Positions 8,116 through 16,596 of a stretch of 64,000 nucleotides of DNA are shown one piece after another. Both the position numbers and the translations under genes were made by a program. Source of the DNA: Paraburkholderia caffeinilytica (GTDB lineage Bacteria > Pseudomonadota > Gammaproteobacteria > Burkholderiales > Burkholderiaceae). Numbering within the stretch: the first letter of the stretch is position 1; each line of letters opens with the position of its first letter. The notes beneath the pieces are model-generated. The model did not search any database. It was not told where the DNA came from and saw only the letters and a list, made by a program, of their open reading frames with translations. The DNA is taken from contig NZ_CP031466.1 of assembly GCF_003368325.1 (NCBI RefSeq), positions 2,170,001 to 2,234,000 of the forward strand, read 5' to 3'.

Positions 8116-8820
8116 ATGAGCGAAACCAGCCCTCGCCTTTTCATCGTCTCGCCCCATTTCGACGACGCCGTCTTCAGTTGCGGCGCATTGCTCGCCGCCC
8201 ATCCTGACGCCGCGGTCTGCACGGTGTTTGCCGCGCCGCCCGAGCAGGAAATGCATACCGAATGGGATGAAAGATCGGGTTTCGCGAACGCCCATCAGGC
8301 TATCCACGCCCGCACGCTCGAAGACAATCTCGCGCTGGAAGTGCTCGACGCGATTCCGCTGCGCATGCCGTTTCGCGGCAGCCAATACATGGATTCGCCG
8401 TCGATCGGCAAATTGGCGGCGATGCTTGAAGAGACCATCTACCGCACGACCGCGAACACGCTGCTCATGCCGCTCGGCCTGCATCACGACGATCATGTGC
8501 TGGTGTTCGAAGCCTGCTGCGAAATCCTGCCGCGCCTTTCACATCTCACGTGGTTCGTCTACGAGGAAGCGATTCACCGCCGCACGCCCGGTGTCGTGCA
8601 GGCGCGGCTCGCCGACCTCGCGCAACGCGGCGTCGTCGCGACGCCGGCCTATCCGAGCGCCGGCCACACGATTGATCTTGCGCGCCGCACGCAGCTCAAA
8701 CGCGAGGCGGTCAACGCTTACGAAAGCCAGCTGCGCGCGTTCGGCGCGGGCGATTACGACGACGTTTTCGCTACCGAGCGTTACTGGCAATTGAGCGTGC
8801 GCCGCGGCAGGAAAAAGTAA
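8116..8820 (+). CDS. PIG-L/LmbE family zinc-dependent deacetylase
   Basis: A 234-residue protein with the N-terminal zinc motif SPHFDDAVFSCG (His14, Asp16, Asp17) and the second motif GLHHDDH (His123, His124, His127). The family removes N-acyl groups, usually acetyl, from amino-sugar-containing glycans, glycolipids or thiols. The substrate here is not evident. No sugar biosynthesis gene is adjacent, although the phosphonate cluster and a distant exopolysaccharide operon are on the same window. It ends 120 bp before a small acidic gene on the same strand. Confidence 0.85.
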   Translation: MSETSPRLFIVSPHFDDAVFSCGALLAAHPDAAVCTVFAAPPEQEMHTEWDERSGFANAHQAIHARTLEDNLALEVLDAIPLRMPFRGSQYMDSPSIGKLAAMLEETIYRTTANTLLMPLGLHHDDHVLVFEACCEILPRLSHLTWFVYEEAIHRRTPGVVQARLADLAQRGVVATPAYPSAGHTIDLARRTQLKREAVNAYESQLRAFGAGDYDDVFATERYWQLSVRRGRKK

Positions 8821-8940
8821 GCGGTGCGCGGCGCGCTGGATCGCCTACGCTAGAAGGAAACGGTCGGCGTGTGGGTGAATTCGGCCGCCGGTGGCCGTGC
8901 CGCCCGCTTTCCGTTCGCCTCTCAACTCAAAGGTGATGCA

Positions 8941-9093
8941 ATGAGCTACGACATGCATACCAGCCCGATTCCCGATCCGAACGCCGATCCGAACAAGGAC
9001 CCGGAAGCCGATCCGCTCGTACCGCCGTCGCCGGGTCATCACACCGAGGAGCCGCAGCGGCCCGATGGACCGCCGGACAAAGACCCGGTGTGA
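8941..9093 (+). CDS. Small acidic proline-rich protein
   Basis: A 50-residue protein dominated by Pro, Asp and Glu with a repeated DPN/DPE pattern (IPDPNADPNKDPEADP) and no hydrophobic segment, so it is probably disordered and cytoplasmic. The ATG at 8941 follows AAAGGTG at a suitable distance; a 24-residue upstream extension lacks support. I do not recognise a family. It is convergent with phnW. Confidence 0.6.
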   Translation: MSYDMHTSPIPDPNADPNKDPEADPLVPPSPGHHTEEPQRPDGPPDKDPV

Positions 9094-9157
9094 CGCCGAC
9101 GCGCCTATTGTCGGATCGTTGCCGAACCGCTGCCGGACGCGCGAATGAACGCGTGCT

Positions 9158-10225
9158 TTAGCGCGTCAGTTCGCTAAAACCTTGCAGCAGACGGTCGATG
9201 TCGGCGGCGTGGAGATTGCCCATCGTAGAGATGCGGAACAACTCGGCCGACAACCCGCCTTGACCGGCGTAGATGACGAAGCCGCGCGCCTTCAGCGCAT
9301 CGTGCAGTTGCGGATACGTCACGCCGTCCGGCAAGCGATACGCGCGCAGCACCACCGACGACTGCTCCGGCGGCAACACACTGCCGATGCCCCGCTCGGC
9401 GAGGCCTGCGCGCGCCTGCTCGGCGAGCGCCGCGTAACGCGCGTGGCGCGCTTGCCAGCCGCCTTCGTCGGCGAGTTCGCGCAGTGCTTCGACCAGCGCG
9501 TAATACGCGTGGACCGACGGCGTGAACGGCGTATTGCGCTGATCCTGCAAACGCGCGAGGCGCCCGAGGTCCAGGTAATACGTGCGGCTCGCCGCCTGTG
9601 CGAGCGCCGCGCGCCGCACCAGCACGAACGACGCGCCCGGCACGCCATGCAGACACTTGTTCGCGGTTGCCGCGACGGCGTCGAGACTGGTGTCGGTGAA
9701 ATCGATCGCTTCCGCGCCGAAGCTGCTGACGCCGTCCACCAGTAGACGCAGGCCGCGTTCACGGCACAGCGCGCCGAGCGCCTGCAAATCGTTCAGACGT
9801 CCCGTCGTGGTTTCGTGATGAATCACGGCGACGTGAGTGAACGCTTTGTCCGCGTCGAGGCGTTCGGCGATCTTCGCGAGATCCGGTGCCTGCATCCAGT
9901 CGTGTTTCAGCGACGCGTGCGCGATGCCGTATTGCGTGGCGATCTGCGAAATACGCTCACCGTACACCCCGTTTTCCACGACCAGCAGCTTGCCGTTTTG
10001 CGGCACCAGCGCAGCGGTCATGCTTTCGACAGCGGCCGTGCCGGAGCCGGTCATCAGCACCGCCTGCCATTCGCTTGCGTCGAGGCCATACAGATCGACC
10101 AGACGCGTGCGCGCCTCTTCCTGCAAGTCGAAAAACTCGCTTTCACGGTGGCACAAATCCGTTTGCAACAGGCTGTGGCGAACGCGTTCGGTGAGCGTCA
10201 CCGGGCCGGGATTGAGCAGCAACAT
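9158..10225 (-). CDS. phnW: 2-aminoethylphosphonate--pyruvate transaminase
   Basis: A 355-residue fold-type I PLP enzyme. The opening LLLNPGPVTLT and DLCHRE are characteristic of PhnW; the PLP lysine is Lys190 in TANKCLHGVPG, with Asp164 in VDGVSSF. It interconverts phosphonoacetaldehyde plus alanine with 2-aminoethylphosphonate plus pyruvate. PhnW can act in breakdown or synthesis. Its place 11 bp downstream of phosphonopyruvate decarboxylase and PEP mutase argues for the biosynthetic direction here. No phnX (phosphonoacetaldehyde hydrolase) is nearby. Confidence 0.93.
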   Translation of the reverse strand: MLLLNPGPVTLTERVRHSLLQTDLCHRESEFFDLQEEARTRLVDLYGLDASEWQAVLMTGSGTAAVESMTAALVPQNGKLLVVENGVYGERISQIATQYGIAHASLKHDWMQAPDLAKIAERLDADKAFTHVAVIHHETTTGRLNDLQALGALCRERGLRLLVDGVSSFGAEAIDFTDTSLDAVAATANKCLHGVPGASFVLVRRAALAQAASRTYYLDLGRLARLQDQRNTPFTPSVHAYYALVEALRELADEGGWQARHARYAALAEQARAGLAERGIGSVLPPEQSSVVLRAYRLPDGVTYPQLHDALKARGFVIYAGQGGLSAELFRISTMGNLHAADIDRLLQGFSELTR

Positions 10226-10236
10226 CAGCGCACTCC

Positions 10237-11403
10237 TTAAGCGGCGCCGATGTGGCGCATCAGACGCGTCTTCACATCGGGCGGGGTGATAGTGGGACGC
10301 GGCAAGCCGTCGGGCGTGCCGCGGCGAATCGCCAGTCGCGCGAAGCGCGGACCATCGGGCGACGGTGCCGTTTCGAACAGCTCGTCGATCGCGTTGACGT
10401 CGTCGCTTTCAACTGCCGACGCGTAACCGCACGCCGCAGCGACACCCGCAAACGACACTTGCGACGACACCGTCGCCTGGCCGCCGGTCGAGTCGTGCGC
10501 GCCGTTGTCGAGCAGCACGTGCGTGAGATTCGACGGGCCGTACGCGCCGAGCGTCGCGAATGCGCCCATGCGCATCAGCGCGGCACCGTCGCCGTCGAGC
10601 GCGACCACGTGCAGGTCGGGACGCGCGAGCGCAAGACCCAACGCGAACGGCGTCACGCAACCCATCGAGCCGACCATGTACAACTGGTTGGGGCGGTCGT
10701 CGATTGCATAGAGTTCGCGGCCGCAAAAACCGGTCGACGCGAGCACCACCGTCGATTCGAGCGGCGTGTGCGCGATGACCTTCCGCAGCGCATCGTGACG
10801 CGAAGCCAACTCGTTCGCGGCGACGTTTTTGAATTGCGAACGCGGCGGCGCCGGCGCACGGCGAGCACTCGCCTCGCCCTCTTTCAACTCGACCGGCGCC
10901 ACGCTGCCCTTTTGCATCACGAGCGCGTACGGCCGGCCGGTTTCATCCATGTGAGCAATCGCGCGATCCAGCGCCGGGCCGATCGCGTCGGCTTCGGTCG
11001 GGAAGGTTTCCCATGGAATTTCCATCGTATCGAGCATCGCGGGCGTAACCGGGCCCATCAGCGCGTGCTGCGGTTCGTCCGCGACGCCGGGTTGCCCGCG
11101 CCACGTCACGATCAGCAACTGCGGCAGACGGAAGGTCCACGTGAGCGAGGTCAACGGACTCACGGCATTGCCGAGGCCGGAGTTCTGCATCATCGTGATG
11201 CCACGCCGGCCGTTCCGCGCGCCGAGCGTGACGCCCGCGATCAACGCGACCGCATCGCCTTCGTTGGCCGCCGAGATGTAGTGCAGCGATTCGTCCTGCA
11301 ATACGTAGTTGATGAACGGCGTCAGATACGAGCACGGCACGCCTGCATACCAGTCGAAGCCGCGTTCACGCGCCGCCTCGACGAACTGTGCCGCCTCGAT
11401 CAT
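10237..11403 (-). CDS. ppd: Phosphonopyruvate decarboxylase
   Basis: A 388-residue thiamine-diphosphate enzyme. The N-terminal [14 protein letters not shown] and the TPP glutamate context [13 protein letters not shown] are typical of this decarboxylase. The C-terminal TPP/Mg motif starts at LDGDGAAL and ends at [13 protein letters not shown]. It converts phosphonopyruvate to phosphonoacetaldehyde, the irreversible step that pulls the unfavourable PEP mutase reaction. The ATG at 11403 overlaps the stop of the upstream gene (ATGA), so the pair is coupled. A longer start would run through that gene. Confidence 0.92.
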   Translation of the reverse strand: MIEAAQFVEAARERGFDWYAGVPCSYLTPFINYVLQDESLHYISAANEGDAVALIAGVTLGARNGRRGITMMQNSGLGNAVSPLTSLTWTFRLPQLLIVTWRGQPGVADEPQHALMGPVTPAMLDTMEIPWETFPTEADAIGPALDRAIAHMDETGRPYALVMQKGSVAPVELKEGEASARRAPAPPRSQFKNVAANELASRHDALRKVIAHTPLESTVVLASTGFCGRELYAIDDRPNQLYMVGSMGCVTPFALGLALARPDLHVVALDGDGAALMRMGAFATLGAYGPSNLTHVLLDNGAHDSTGGQATVSSQVSFAGVAAACGYASAVESDDVNAIDELFETAPSPDGPRFARLAIRRGTPDGLPRPTITPPDVKTRLMRHIGAA

Positions 11404-13133
11404 TGTGCGGCTCCGCTGGCTGCGTTCGTCTGCTTGCCGACCGCTGCCGCGAACGGCGCTTGCGCATGCGCGAAATCGCCGGCGCGGCGGAAGTCTTCCA
11501 GATCGTTCACGCCACGCCAATGACCGTGGACGTATTGCACTTCGATCGATTCGCCCGCTTCGATCAACGCATTCAGCAACGCGGGCATATCGAGCGAATC
11601 GAAATCCGGGCGCGCCTGCAGTTTGCCGAGTACCGCCTGCAAACGCTCAAGCCCCTCGCCGCGCACATTCAGCAGACCGACCCAGCGGCCATGCGGCGTT
11701 TGCGAAGCGATGGCCGACGAGGCCCCCTGTCCGCTCGACACGTGACGCAACGTGACCTTGTTGCCGAACAGCCCGCGATCGTCGGCTGCCGAGCACCATG
11801 CGAAGTCGCGCACGCTGGCGTTTTCCGCATCGGTCAGCGACGAATCGACCACCACGCTGAAGGTGGCTTCGCTCTCGACCAGATCGCGCAGGATGTAGCT
11901 GCGGAACAGCAGATCGCCGTACGAGATGACCGTATCGCCCGCGAGCTTGTCGACCTCGCCGCGGACCGCGCAGGCAAGCGACGCCAGTTCGCCGGTTTGC
12001 GCGTGACGTTCGTTGACGACCAGCTTGATGCCGGCCGTATCGATCGCGTCGGCGCGATAACCGCCGACCACGGTGATGTCATTGACACTCTGCTTCTTGA
12101 ACGCATCGATGAGCCAGCGCAACAGCGGCTTGCCCGCGATCGGCAGCATGACTTTCGGACGATCTTCAGTGACGGCTTCGAGCCCCTTGCCGCGGCTTGC
12201 CGCGAGCACGATCGCCGCACCGGCCGCGCGTCCGCTCGACAGATAACGGTCTTCGGCTTCCGAATATTCGTCGGCGTCCTGCAGACGGAAAATTTCGTTG
12301 ACGGCGGCGATGCTGTCTTCGACGTTGACGAGCGTTTCGCTCGAATGAATGTCCTTGGCCACGGCCTGCATGGCCGAGGTCGCGGCGCGGATCAGATGAT
12401 TCGCCCAGATGACCGTGCTGATGCCGGCTTCGCGGAACACTTCCGTGGGCGTGCTGTAGTACTTGGTCGGCACGATGACGAGCGGCCCGCGGCCGGCCCA
12501 TTCGCGTGCGAACTCGAGAATTTCGTCGGGACGCGAGAGCTTGCTGTGAATCAGGATCGCGTCGGCGCCTGCCTGGCGATAGGCTTCCGCGCGACGCAGC
12601 GCCTCGTCCATCCCCCAGCCGGCGATGAGTGCTTCGACGCGCGCGACGATCGAGAAATTTTCATCGGACTGCGAGTCTTTACCGGCTTTGATCTTGCCGC
12701 AGAACTCGTCCATATCGGCGAGCGGCTGCGCCTCGCCGTTGATGAAGCTATTCGTTTTCGGGAATTGTTTGTCTTCGATGCAGACGCCGGCAATGCCGCG
12801 TTGTTCGAGCTTGCGCACGAGGCGTCGCACGTTGTTGAAGTTGCCGTAGCCGGTATCGCCATCGAGGAGGATGGGCAGATCGCTGGCGTCGGCCATGAAT
12901 TCGAGGTTGTCGACGACTTGCGTCCAGCTGGCTTCATTGTTGTCGCGCACGCCGAATTGGGCGGAGATCGCGAGGCCCGAACCCCAGATCGCCTTGAATC
13001 CGGCTTCGCGGACGATGCGGGCGGAGAGACCGTTGTGGGCCTCCATCATGAATTCGAGTTCGTTGCTCACGAGCATCTGGCGCAGACGCGCGCTGCGGGA
13101 CGCGGAGACGAAAGCAGGTTCGCGGGCGTTCAT
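11400..13133 (-). CDS. aepX: PEP mutase fused to a phosphonate cytidylyltransferase (PntC-like)
   Basis: A 577-residue fusion. Residues 1-300 form a phosphoenolpyruvate mutase: [15 protein letters not shown] near residue 53, DGDTGYGN at 91, and the signature [10 protein letters not shown] at 120-129. Residues 306-577 form a nucleotidyltransferase beginning [10 protein letters not shown], with [15 protein letters not shown]. The usual LAAGxGxR loop is here LAASRGKG. Such C-terminal domains fused to PEP mutase are associated with CTP-dependent activation of phosphonates such as 2-aminoethylphosphonate. The gene heads the aepX-ppd-phnW operon; AAGGAG lies about 10 bases before the ATG. The product of the pathway is probably CMP-aminoethylphosphonate for decorating a glycan or lipid, but no transferase is adjacent. 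Confidence 0.92.
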   Translation of the reverse strand: MNAREPAFVSASRSARLRQMLVSNELEFMMEAHNGLSARIVREAGFKAIWGSGLAISAQFGVRDNNEASWTQVVDNLEFMADASDLPILLDGDTGYGNFNNVRRLVRKLEQRGIAGVCIEDKQFPKTNSFINGEAQPLADMDEFCGKIKAGKDSQSDENFSIVARVEALIAGWGMDEALRRAEAYRQAGADAILIHSKLSRPDEILEFAREWAGRGPLVIVPTKYYSTPTEVFREAGISTVIWANHLIRAATSAMQAVAKDIHSSETLVNVEDSIAAVNEIFRLQDADEYSEAEDRYLSSGRAAGAAIVLAASRGKGLEAVTEDRPKVMLPIAGKPLLRWLIDAFKKQSVNDITVVGGYRADAIDTAGIKLVVNERHAQTGELASLACAVRGEVDKLAGDTVISYGDLLFRSYILRDLVESEATFSVVVDSSLTDAENASVRDFAWCSAADDRGLFGNKVTLRHVSSGQGASSAIASQTPHGRWVGLLNVRGEGLERLQAVLGKLQARPDFDSLDMPALLNALIEAGESIEVQYVHGHWRGVNDLEDFRRAGDFAHAQAPFAAAVGKQTNAASGAAQ

Positions 13134-13500
13134 TTTCTTTTTACTCCTTGTGGCGGGCTTATTGGTGCTCTTTTTTGCCCGGCTGGCGGCTGGAAAATGG
13201 CGACTATAGCTGAAAACGTTTTTATCCGGCGTCTAGCTGGTATTCGGCTTTTCTGATGTTGCCGTTAAGTGGGAAAATGTGCTGTTTTTTGCATTTCATG
13301 CAGTGGCGTTTGGGTTTGGATTTTTTTGGCGTTATGTGGAGGAATGTGATTGGGCCCTGCGGGGCTTGGGTTTTGGGGCGGTTTTTTGGTTTTTTTGTAT
13401 TGTCTTTTTTTATTATTCTGGATTAGTTTAGTTATTTGTTTATTGGTGTTGCCCCGTTCGGGGTCGTGGTTATTCTGTGGTTCTGGGTTTGGTGCCATTT

Positions 13501-13688
13501 CTTGAATTGTTAGTGGTCTATTAGCGTTGCCCCTGTGCGGGGCGGCACTTACTTTCTTTGCCGCCGCAAAGAAAGATAAGCAAAGAAAGCGGCTCACACC
13601 GCTAATGCTAAGCGGGCACCGTGGTTTGCAACGGATAGTGGTGCATCTGGAATCTGTGTTCGTGCCCCTGCCTGTGCGTGTGACAAAG
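13501..13688 (+). repeat. Left copy of inverted ~185-bp dispersed element
   Basis: It starts TTGAATTGTTAGTGGTC and contains a perfect hairpin CTTTCTTTGC-CGCC-GCAAAGAAAG (about 13552-13575), then ATAAGCAAAGAAAGCGGCTC. It is matched with few differences by the reverse complement of 14035-14215. Similar AAAGAAAG-hairpin elements are, to my knowledge, common between Burkholderia-group genes. Confidence 0.85.
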
Positions 13689-13895
13689 GATTCATCAGCT
13701 CCCACTCCGCACTACGTGCGTCGCGGACGGGTCTGCATGGGAAACCAACAGCTTCGGTTGGACGCAGCGAAAGCCATCGGCTTCGCCTCGGCGACATGCC
13801 TCTGCACTCACCCGGAAACCCCCACTTCAAATGATTTGTCGATGTGCGGTAATCACAGTCACAGTTGCAGTTGCAGTTCCAATCACAATCACAAT

Positions 13896-13926
13896 CGCGA
13901 AGGCGAAGGCGAAGGCGAAGGCGAAG
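13896..13926. repeat. GCGAAG hexamer microsatellite
   Basis: Five consecutive GCGAAG units lie in the spacer between the two inverted copies. Just before it (13854-13892) are shorter ACAGTC / GTTGCA / ATCACA tracts. The purine-rich run is low-complexity and likely length-variable. Confidence 0.8.
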
Positions 13927-14034
13927 ATGAGTCACGGCCCGGTGGCGAGACGTAGGTATCAAAACGTAGCGGGGGTTTTTATGAAGCACGCTTCGGCGCG
14001 CGCAGCGCCGCTGGAAGAATGACGCCCTTGTCAC

Positions 14035-14215
14035 ACGCACATGCAGGTGCACGAACACAGATTCCAGATGCACCACTACCCGCTGCGTGCTGCGGGACCC
14101 GCTTAGCAGGGGTGGTGTGAGCCGCTTTCTTTGCTTATCTTTCTTTGCGGCGGCAAAGAAAGTAAGTGCCTGCCCCGCACAGGGGCGAACGCTAATGGAC
14201 CACTAACAATTCAAG
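14035..14215 (-). repeat. Right copy of inverted ~185-bp dispersed element
   Basis: Reverse complement of the left copy, with the same CTTTCTTTGC/GCAAAGAAAG hairpin (about 14136-14161) and the same terminal TTGAATTGTTAGTGG. Each copy points the same way relative to its nearest gene, i.e. the terminal TTGAATTGTTAG end is gene-proximal in both. Confidence 0.85.
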
Positions 14216-14432
14216 GAAGGGCACAAAACCCAAATCAACGAAAACCCAGACCAACCAAATTAGCCCCCATTTAGTCATACAAATAAAACAGCGGGTTTCC
14301 CCTCCCCTGCGGAGCAAACAACGACAAGCCGTAAACACAGTCAGCGACAAGCCACTCGCCGCAAGCCAAAAAGTGAAAGAGCAACCACCTGACCGACCAC
14401 CTCGCGAAAGCGAAAGCAAAAAGCCCATTGCT

Positions 14433-15977
14433 ATGACTCTGAACAAAAAACTAGCCTCTATGATCGCGGTCCTCTGGACCGGCCTGATCCTGATCGGCGG
14501 CTTCGGCGCATGGCAAAACCGCGCCTCGATGATCTCCGACCGCCGCGATCAACTCGCCGCGCTGATCGATCAGGCCAATCACATCGTCAACCGCTACTAC
14601 ACCCTCGCCCAGCAGCACACGATCACCGAGGACGAAGCCAAAAAGCAGGCGCTCGAAACGCTAGCCGCCATGCGTTACGGCAAGGACGGCTATATCTCCG
14701 TCAACAACTCGCAATCGGTCATGCTGATGCACCCGATCAAGCCGGAACTGATCGGCAAGAACATGGCGCAATTCACCGATCCGGCGGGCAATCATCTGTT
14801 CACGGATATCGTCGCCGCAGGCAATCACCCAGGCGGCGGCTATGCCGACTATCTGTGGACCAAGCCCGGCAGCGATAAACCGGTGGCGAAAACCAGCTTC
14901 TCGTTCCACTTCGAACCGTGGGACTGGTATCTCGTCACCGGCATGTACATGGACGACGTGCAGCGCGCGTTCTACGCCAACCTGCTGCGCTGGCTCGTCA
15001 TCATCCTGACGGTCGGCGCGATCGCCACAACCGTCATGCTGCTGGTGTTGCGCAGCATCCGCCGCACGCTCGGCGGCGACCTCGAAGTCGCGGTCGAAGC
15101 GGCTCAACTGATGGCGCAGGGCAACCTTTCCACCCGCGTGCCGGTGCAGGCGAACGCCCCCGGCGACAGTCTGCTGCACGCGCTCCACGCCATGCAGGCC
15201 GGCCTCGTCGATACGGTCTCGCGCGTGCGTCTCGGCACTGAAAACATCAATATCGGCGCGACGGAAATCGCCGCCGGCAACACGGATCTCTCGCAGCGCA
15301 CCGAGGAACAGGCCGCGGCGCTCGTCGAAACGGCATCGAGCATGGATCAGATGACGGTCAACGTAAAGCAGAACGCGGACAGCGCCCTGCAAGCAGCGCA
15401 ACTCGCCGGTCAGGCGGCGGATGTGGCCACGCGCGGCAGCCGCGTCGTCGACGACGTGGTCCGCACGATGGGCGAAATCACCAGCAGCTCGCGGCAGATC
15501 GGCGACATCATCGGCGTGATCGACGGCATCGCGTTCCAGACCAACATCCTCGCACTCAACGCAGCGGTCGAAGCGGCCCGCGCGGGCGAACAGGGACGCG
15601 GCTTCGCAGTGGTCGCCGCGGAAGTGCGCAGCCTCGCGCAGCGCTCGGCCACCGCCGCGAAGGAAATCAAGGCGTTGATCGAAACCTCGACCCATACCGT
15701 CGAAGCGGGTGCGTCGCTGGTCGCCAACGCCGGTTCGACCATGGGCGAAATCGTGCAGTCGGTGCGCCGCGTGAACGAGATCCTAGAGGAAATCAGCAAC
15801 GCGTCGCGCGAACAGAGCGCGGGCATCGAACAGGTCAATCGTGCGGTCGGCGAAATGGATCAGGTCACGCAGCAAAATGCCGCGCTCGTCGAAGAAGCCG
15901 CCGCCGCGGCCCATTCGCTGAAAGATCAGGTGGGTGTGTTGCGCGAGGCAATCTCGAGCTTCGCTTTACCGGCCTGA
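14433..15977 (+). CDS. Methyl-accepting chemotaxis protein with periplasmic Cache domain
   Basis: A 514-residue chemoreceptor. A transmembrane helix at about residues 8-26 is followed by a ~160-residue periplasmic single-Cache domain (GYISVNN, MLMHP, YLWTKPG and [13 protein letters not shown] are typical), a second helix at about 188-208, a HAMP region and a cytoplasmic signalling domain. Its hairpin tip reads [20 protein letters not shown] with [11 protein letters not shown]. Cache_2 domains often bind small carboxylates; the ligand here is unknown. I chose the ATG at 14433 because the first membrane helix starts directly after it; a GTG 60 bp upstream adds a charged tail. Two terminators follow it. 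Confidence 0.93.
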   Translation: MTLNKKLASMIAVLWTGLILIGGFGAWQNRASMISDRRDQLAALIDQANHIVNRYYTLAQQHTITEDEAKKQALETLAAMRYGKDGYISVNNSQSVMLMHPIKPELIGKNMAQFTDPAGNHLFTDIVAAGNHPGGGYADYLWTKPGSDKPVAKTSFSFHFEPWDWYLVTGMYMDDVQRAFYANLLRWLVIILTVGAIATTVMLLVLRSIRRTLGGDLEVAVEAAQLMAQGNLSTRVPVQANAPGDSLLHALHAMQAGLVDTVSRVRLGTENINIGATEIAAGNTDLSQRTEEQAAALVETASSMDQMTVNVKQNADSALQAAQLAGQAADVATRGSRVVDDVVRTMGEITSSSRQIGDIIGVIDGIAFQTNILALNAAVEAARAGEQGRGFAVVAAEVRSLAQRSATAAKEIKALIETSTHTVEAGASLVANAGSTMGEIVQSVRRVNEILEEISNASREQSAGIEQVNRAVGEMDQVTQQNAALVEEAAAAAHSLKDQVGVLREAISSFALPA

Positions 15978-15984
15978 GGCCGCC

Positions 15985-16039
15985 GGCTCTTTTCAGGCTC
16001 TTTTCAGGCTCTTTTCAGGCTCTTTTCAGGCTCTTTTCA
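15985..16039. repeat. Five perfect 11-bp tandem repeats
   Basis: GGCTCTTTTCA is repeated five times without mismatch, starting nine bases after the chemoreceptor stop. The 11-bp period is close to one helical turn, so the CTTTT tracts fall on one face of the DNA. Confidence 0.95.
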
Positions 16040-16079
16040 GACTGCGGGCCATAAGCAGAAGAGAAGCGCACAAAAAGTA

Positions 16080-16108
16080 GGCGCTCTACAGGCAGAGAGC
16101 GCCTCTTT
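16080..16108 (+). terminator. Rho-independent terminator 1 after the chemoreceptor gene
   Basis: Stem GGCGCTCT / AGAGCGCC (16080-16087 and 16096-16103) with an 8-base loop, followed by TCTTT. The short T-run makes it moderate in strength. Confidence 0.7.
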
Positions 16109-16148
16109 AACACGCCGCGTCGGAGTCGACGCATCAATCGAACGAACC

Positions 16149-16184
16149 AGCCGCGCGGATTTTTCAAGTCCGCGCGGCTTTTTT
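16149..16184 (+). terminator. Rho-independent terminator 2 after the chemoreceptor gene
   Basis: An 11-bp perfect stem AGCCGCGCGGA / TCCGCGCGGCT with a TTTTTCAAG loop and a TTTTTT tail. This is a strong terminator, 45 bp beyond the first, which suggests either a backup or a short transcript between them. Confidence 0.85.
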
Positions 16185-16596
16185 GTGTCCGCCTGCGTTT
16201 GCGCCTGCGTTTGCGCCTGTGCGTGTGCCGGCTACGTCTTGCGGCTACGGCTATACCCACGTCCGCGAAGGCGCCCCGTTCAGCGAACGCTTGCCGCATC
16301 CGATCCCGCAACCGATCCCGCAACCGTCGCCGCGCCCGGCGGCGGCACCGTGCACGACGTGCCGCCCGGTCACGCTCCCTTGCATGGCTCTCGCATCAAG
16401 ATTACGTTCTGATTACAATCAGGGCAGCGCCGATTGCCACGGCCGGGCCGCCGCCGATTCGGGCGGCGCAAGCTAATTCCGCTGCACGCCACACGCGTGC
16501 GGCTCTCACTCGAGGAGCACACTCGACAGTCACGCGCAACAGGCCACCGGCCTCGCCGGTTTCTCGCCCTCGCACTGCTGTTCGTTATCCGCACTC
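16185..16596. other. Intergenic stretch upstream of the transpeptidase gene
   Basis: About 410 bp. It begins with two copies of TGCGTTTGCGCC and has CCGATCCCGCAA twice near 16299. TTGCAT (16380) and ATTACAAT (16412) could be parts of a promoter, but spacing is long. No gene is supported here. Confidence 0.4.

Larger units (their letters stand above)
13134..14432. other. 1.3 kb divergent intergenic block with inverted repeats
   Basis: Between the divergent aepX operon and the chemoreceptor gene. Bases 13262-13500 are G/T-rich on this strand and 14216-14370 are C/A-rich, so both leaders would be C/A-rich in the direction of their gene. Inside are two copies of a ~185-bp element in opposite orientation, separated by ~350 bp with hexamer repeats. 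Reading frames here have repeat-derived, low-complexity translations and no family features. I regard none as a gene. Confidence 0.6.

Noticed and set aside
13265..14076. Reading frames inside the inverted-repeat block
   Set aside because: They derive from the repeat copies (both arms yield the same LESVFV-type phrase) and low-complexity tracts, with no ribosome sites.
13501..14215. Inverted pair considered as ends of an insertion sequence
   Set aside because: No transposase-like frame lies between the arms and no target-site duplication is evident.
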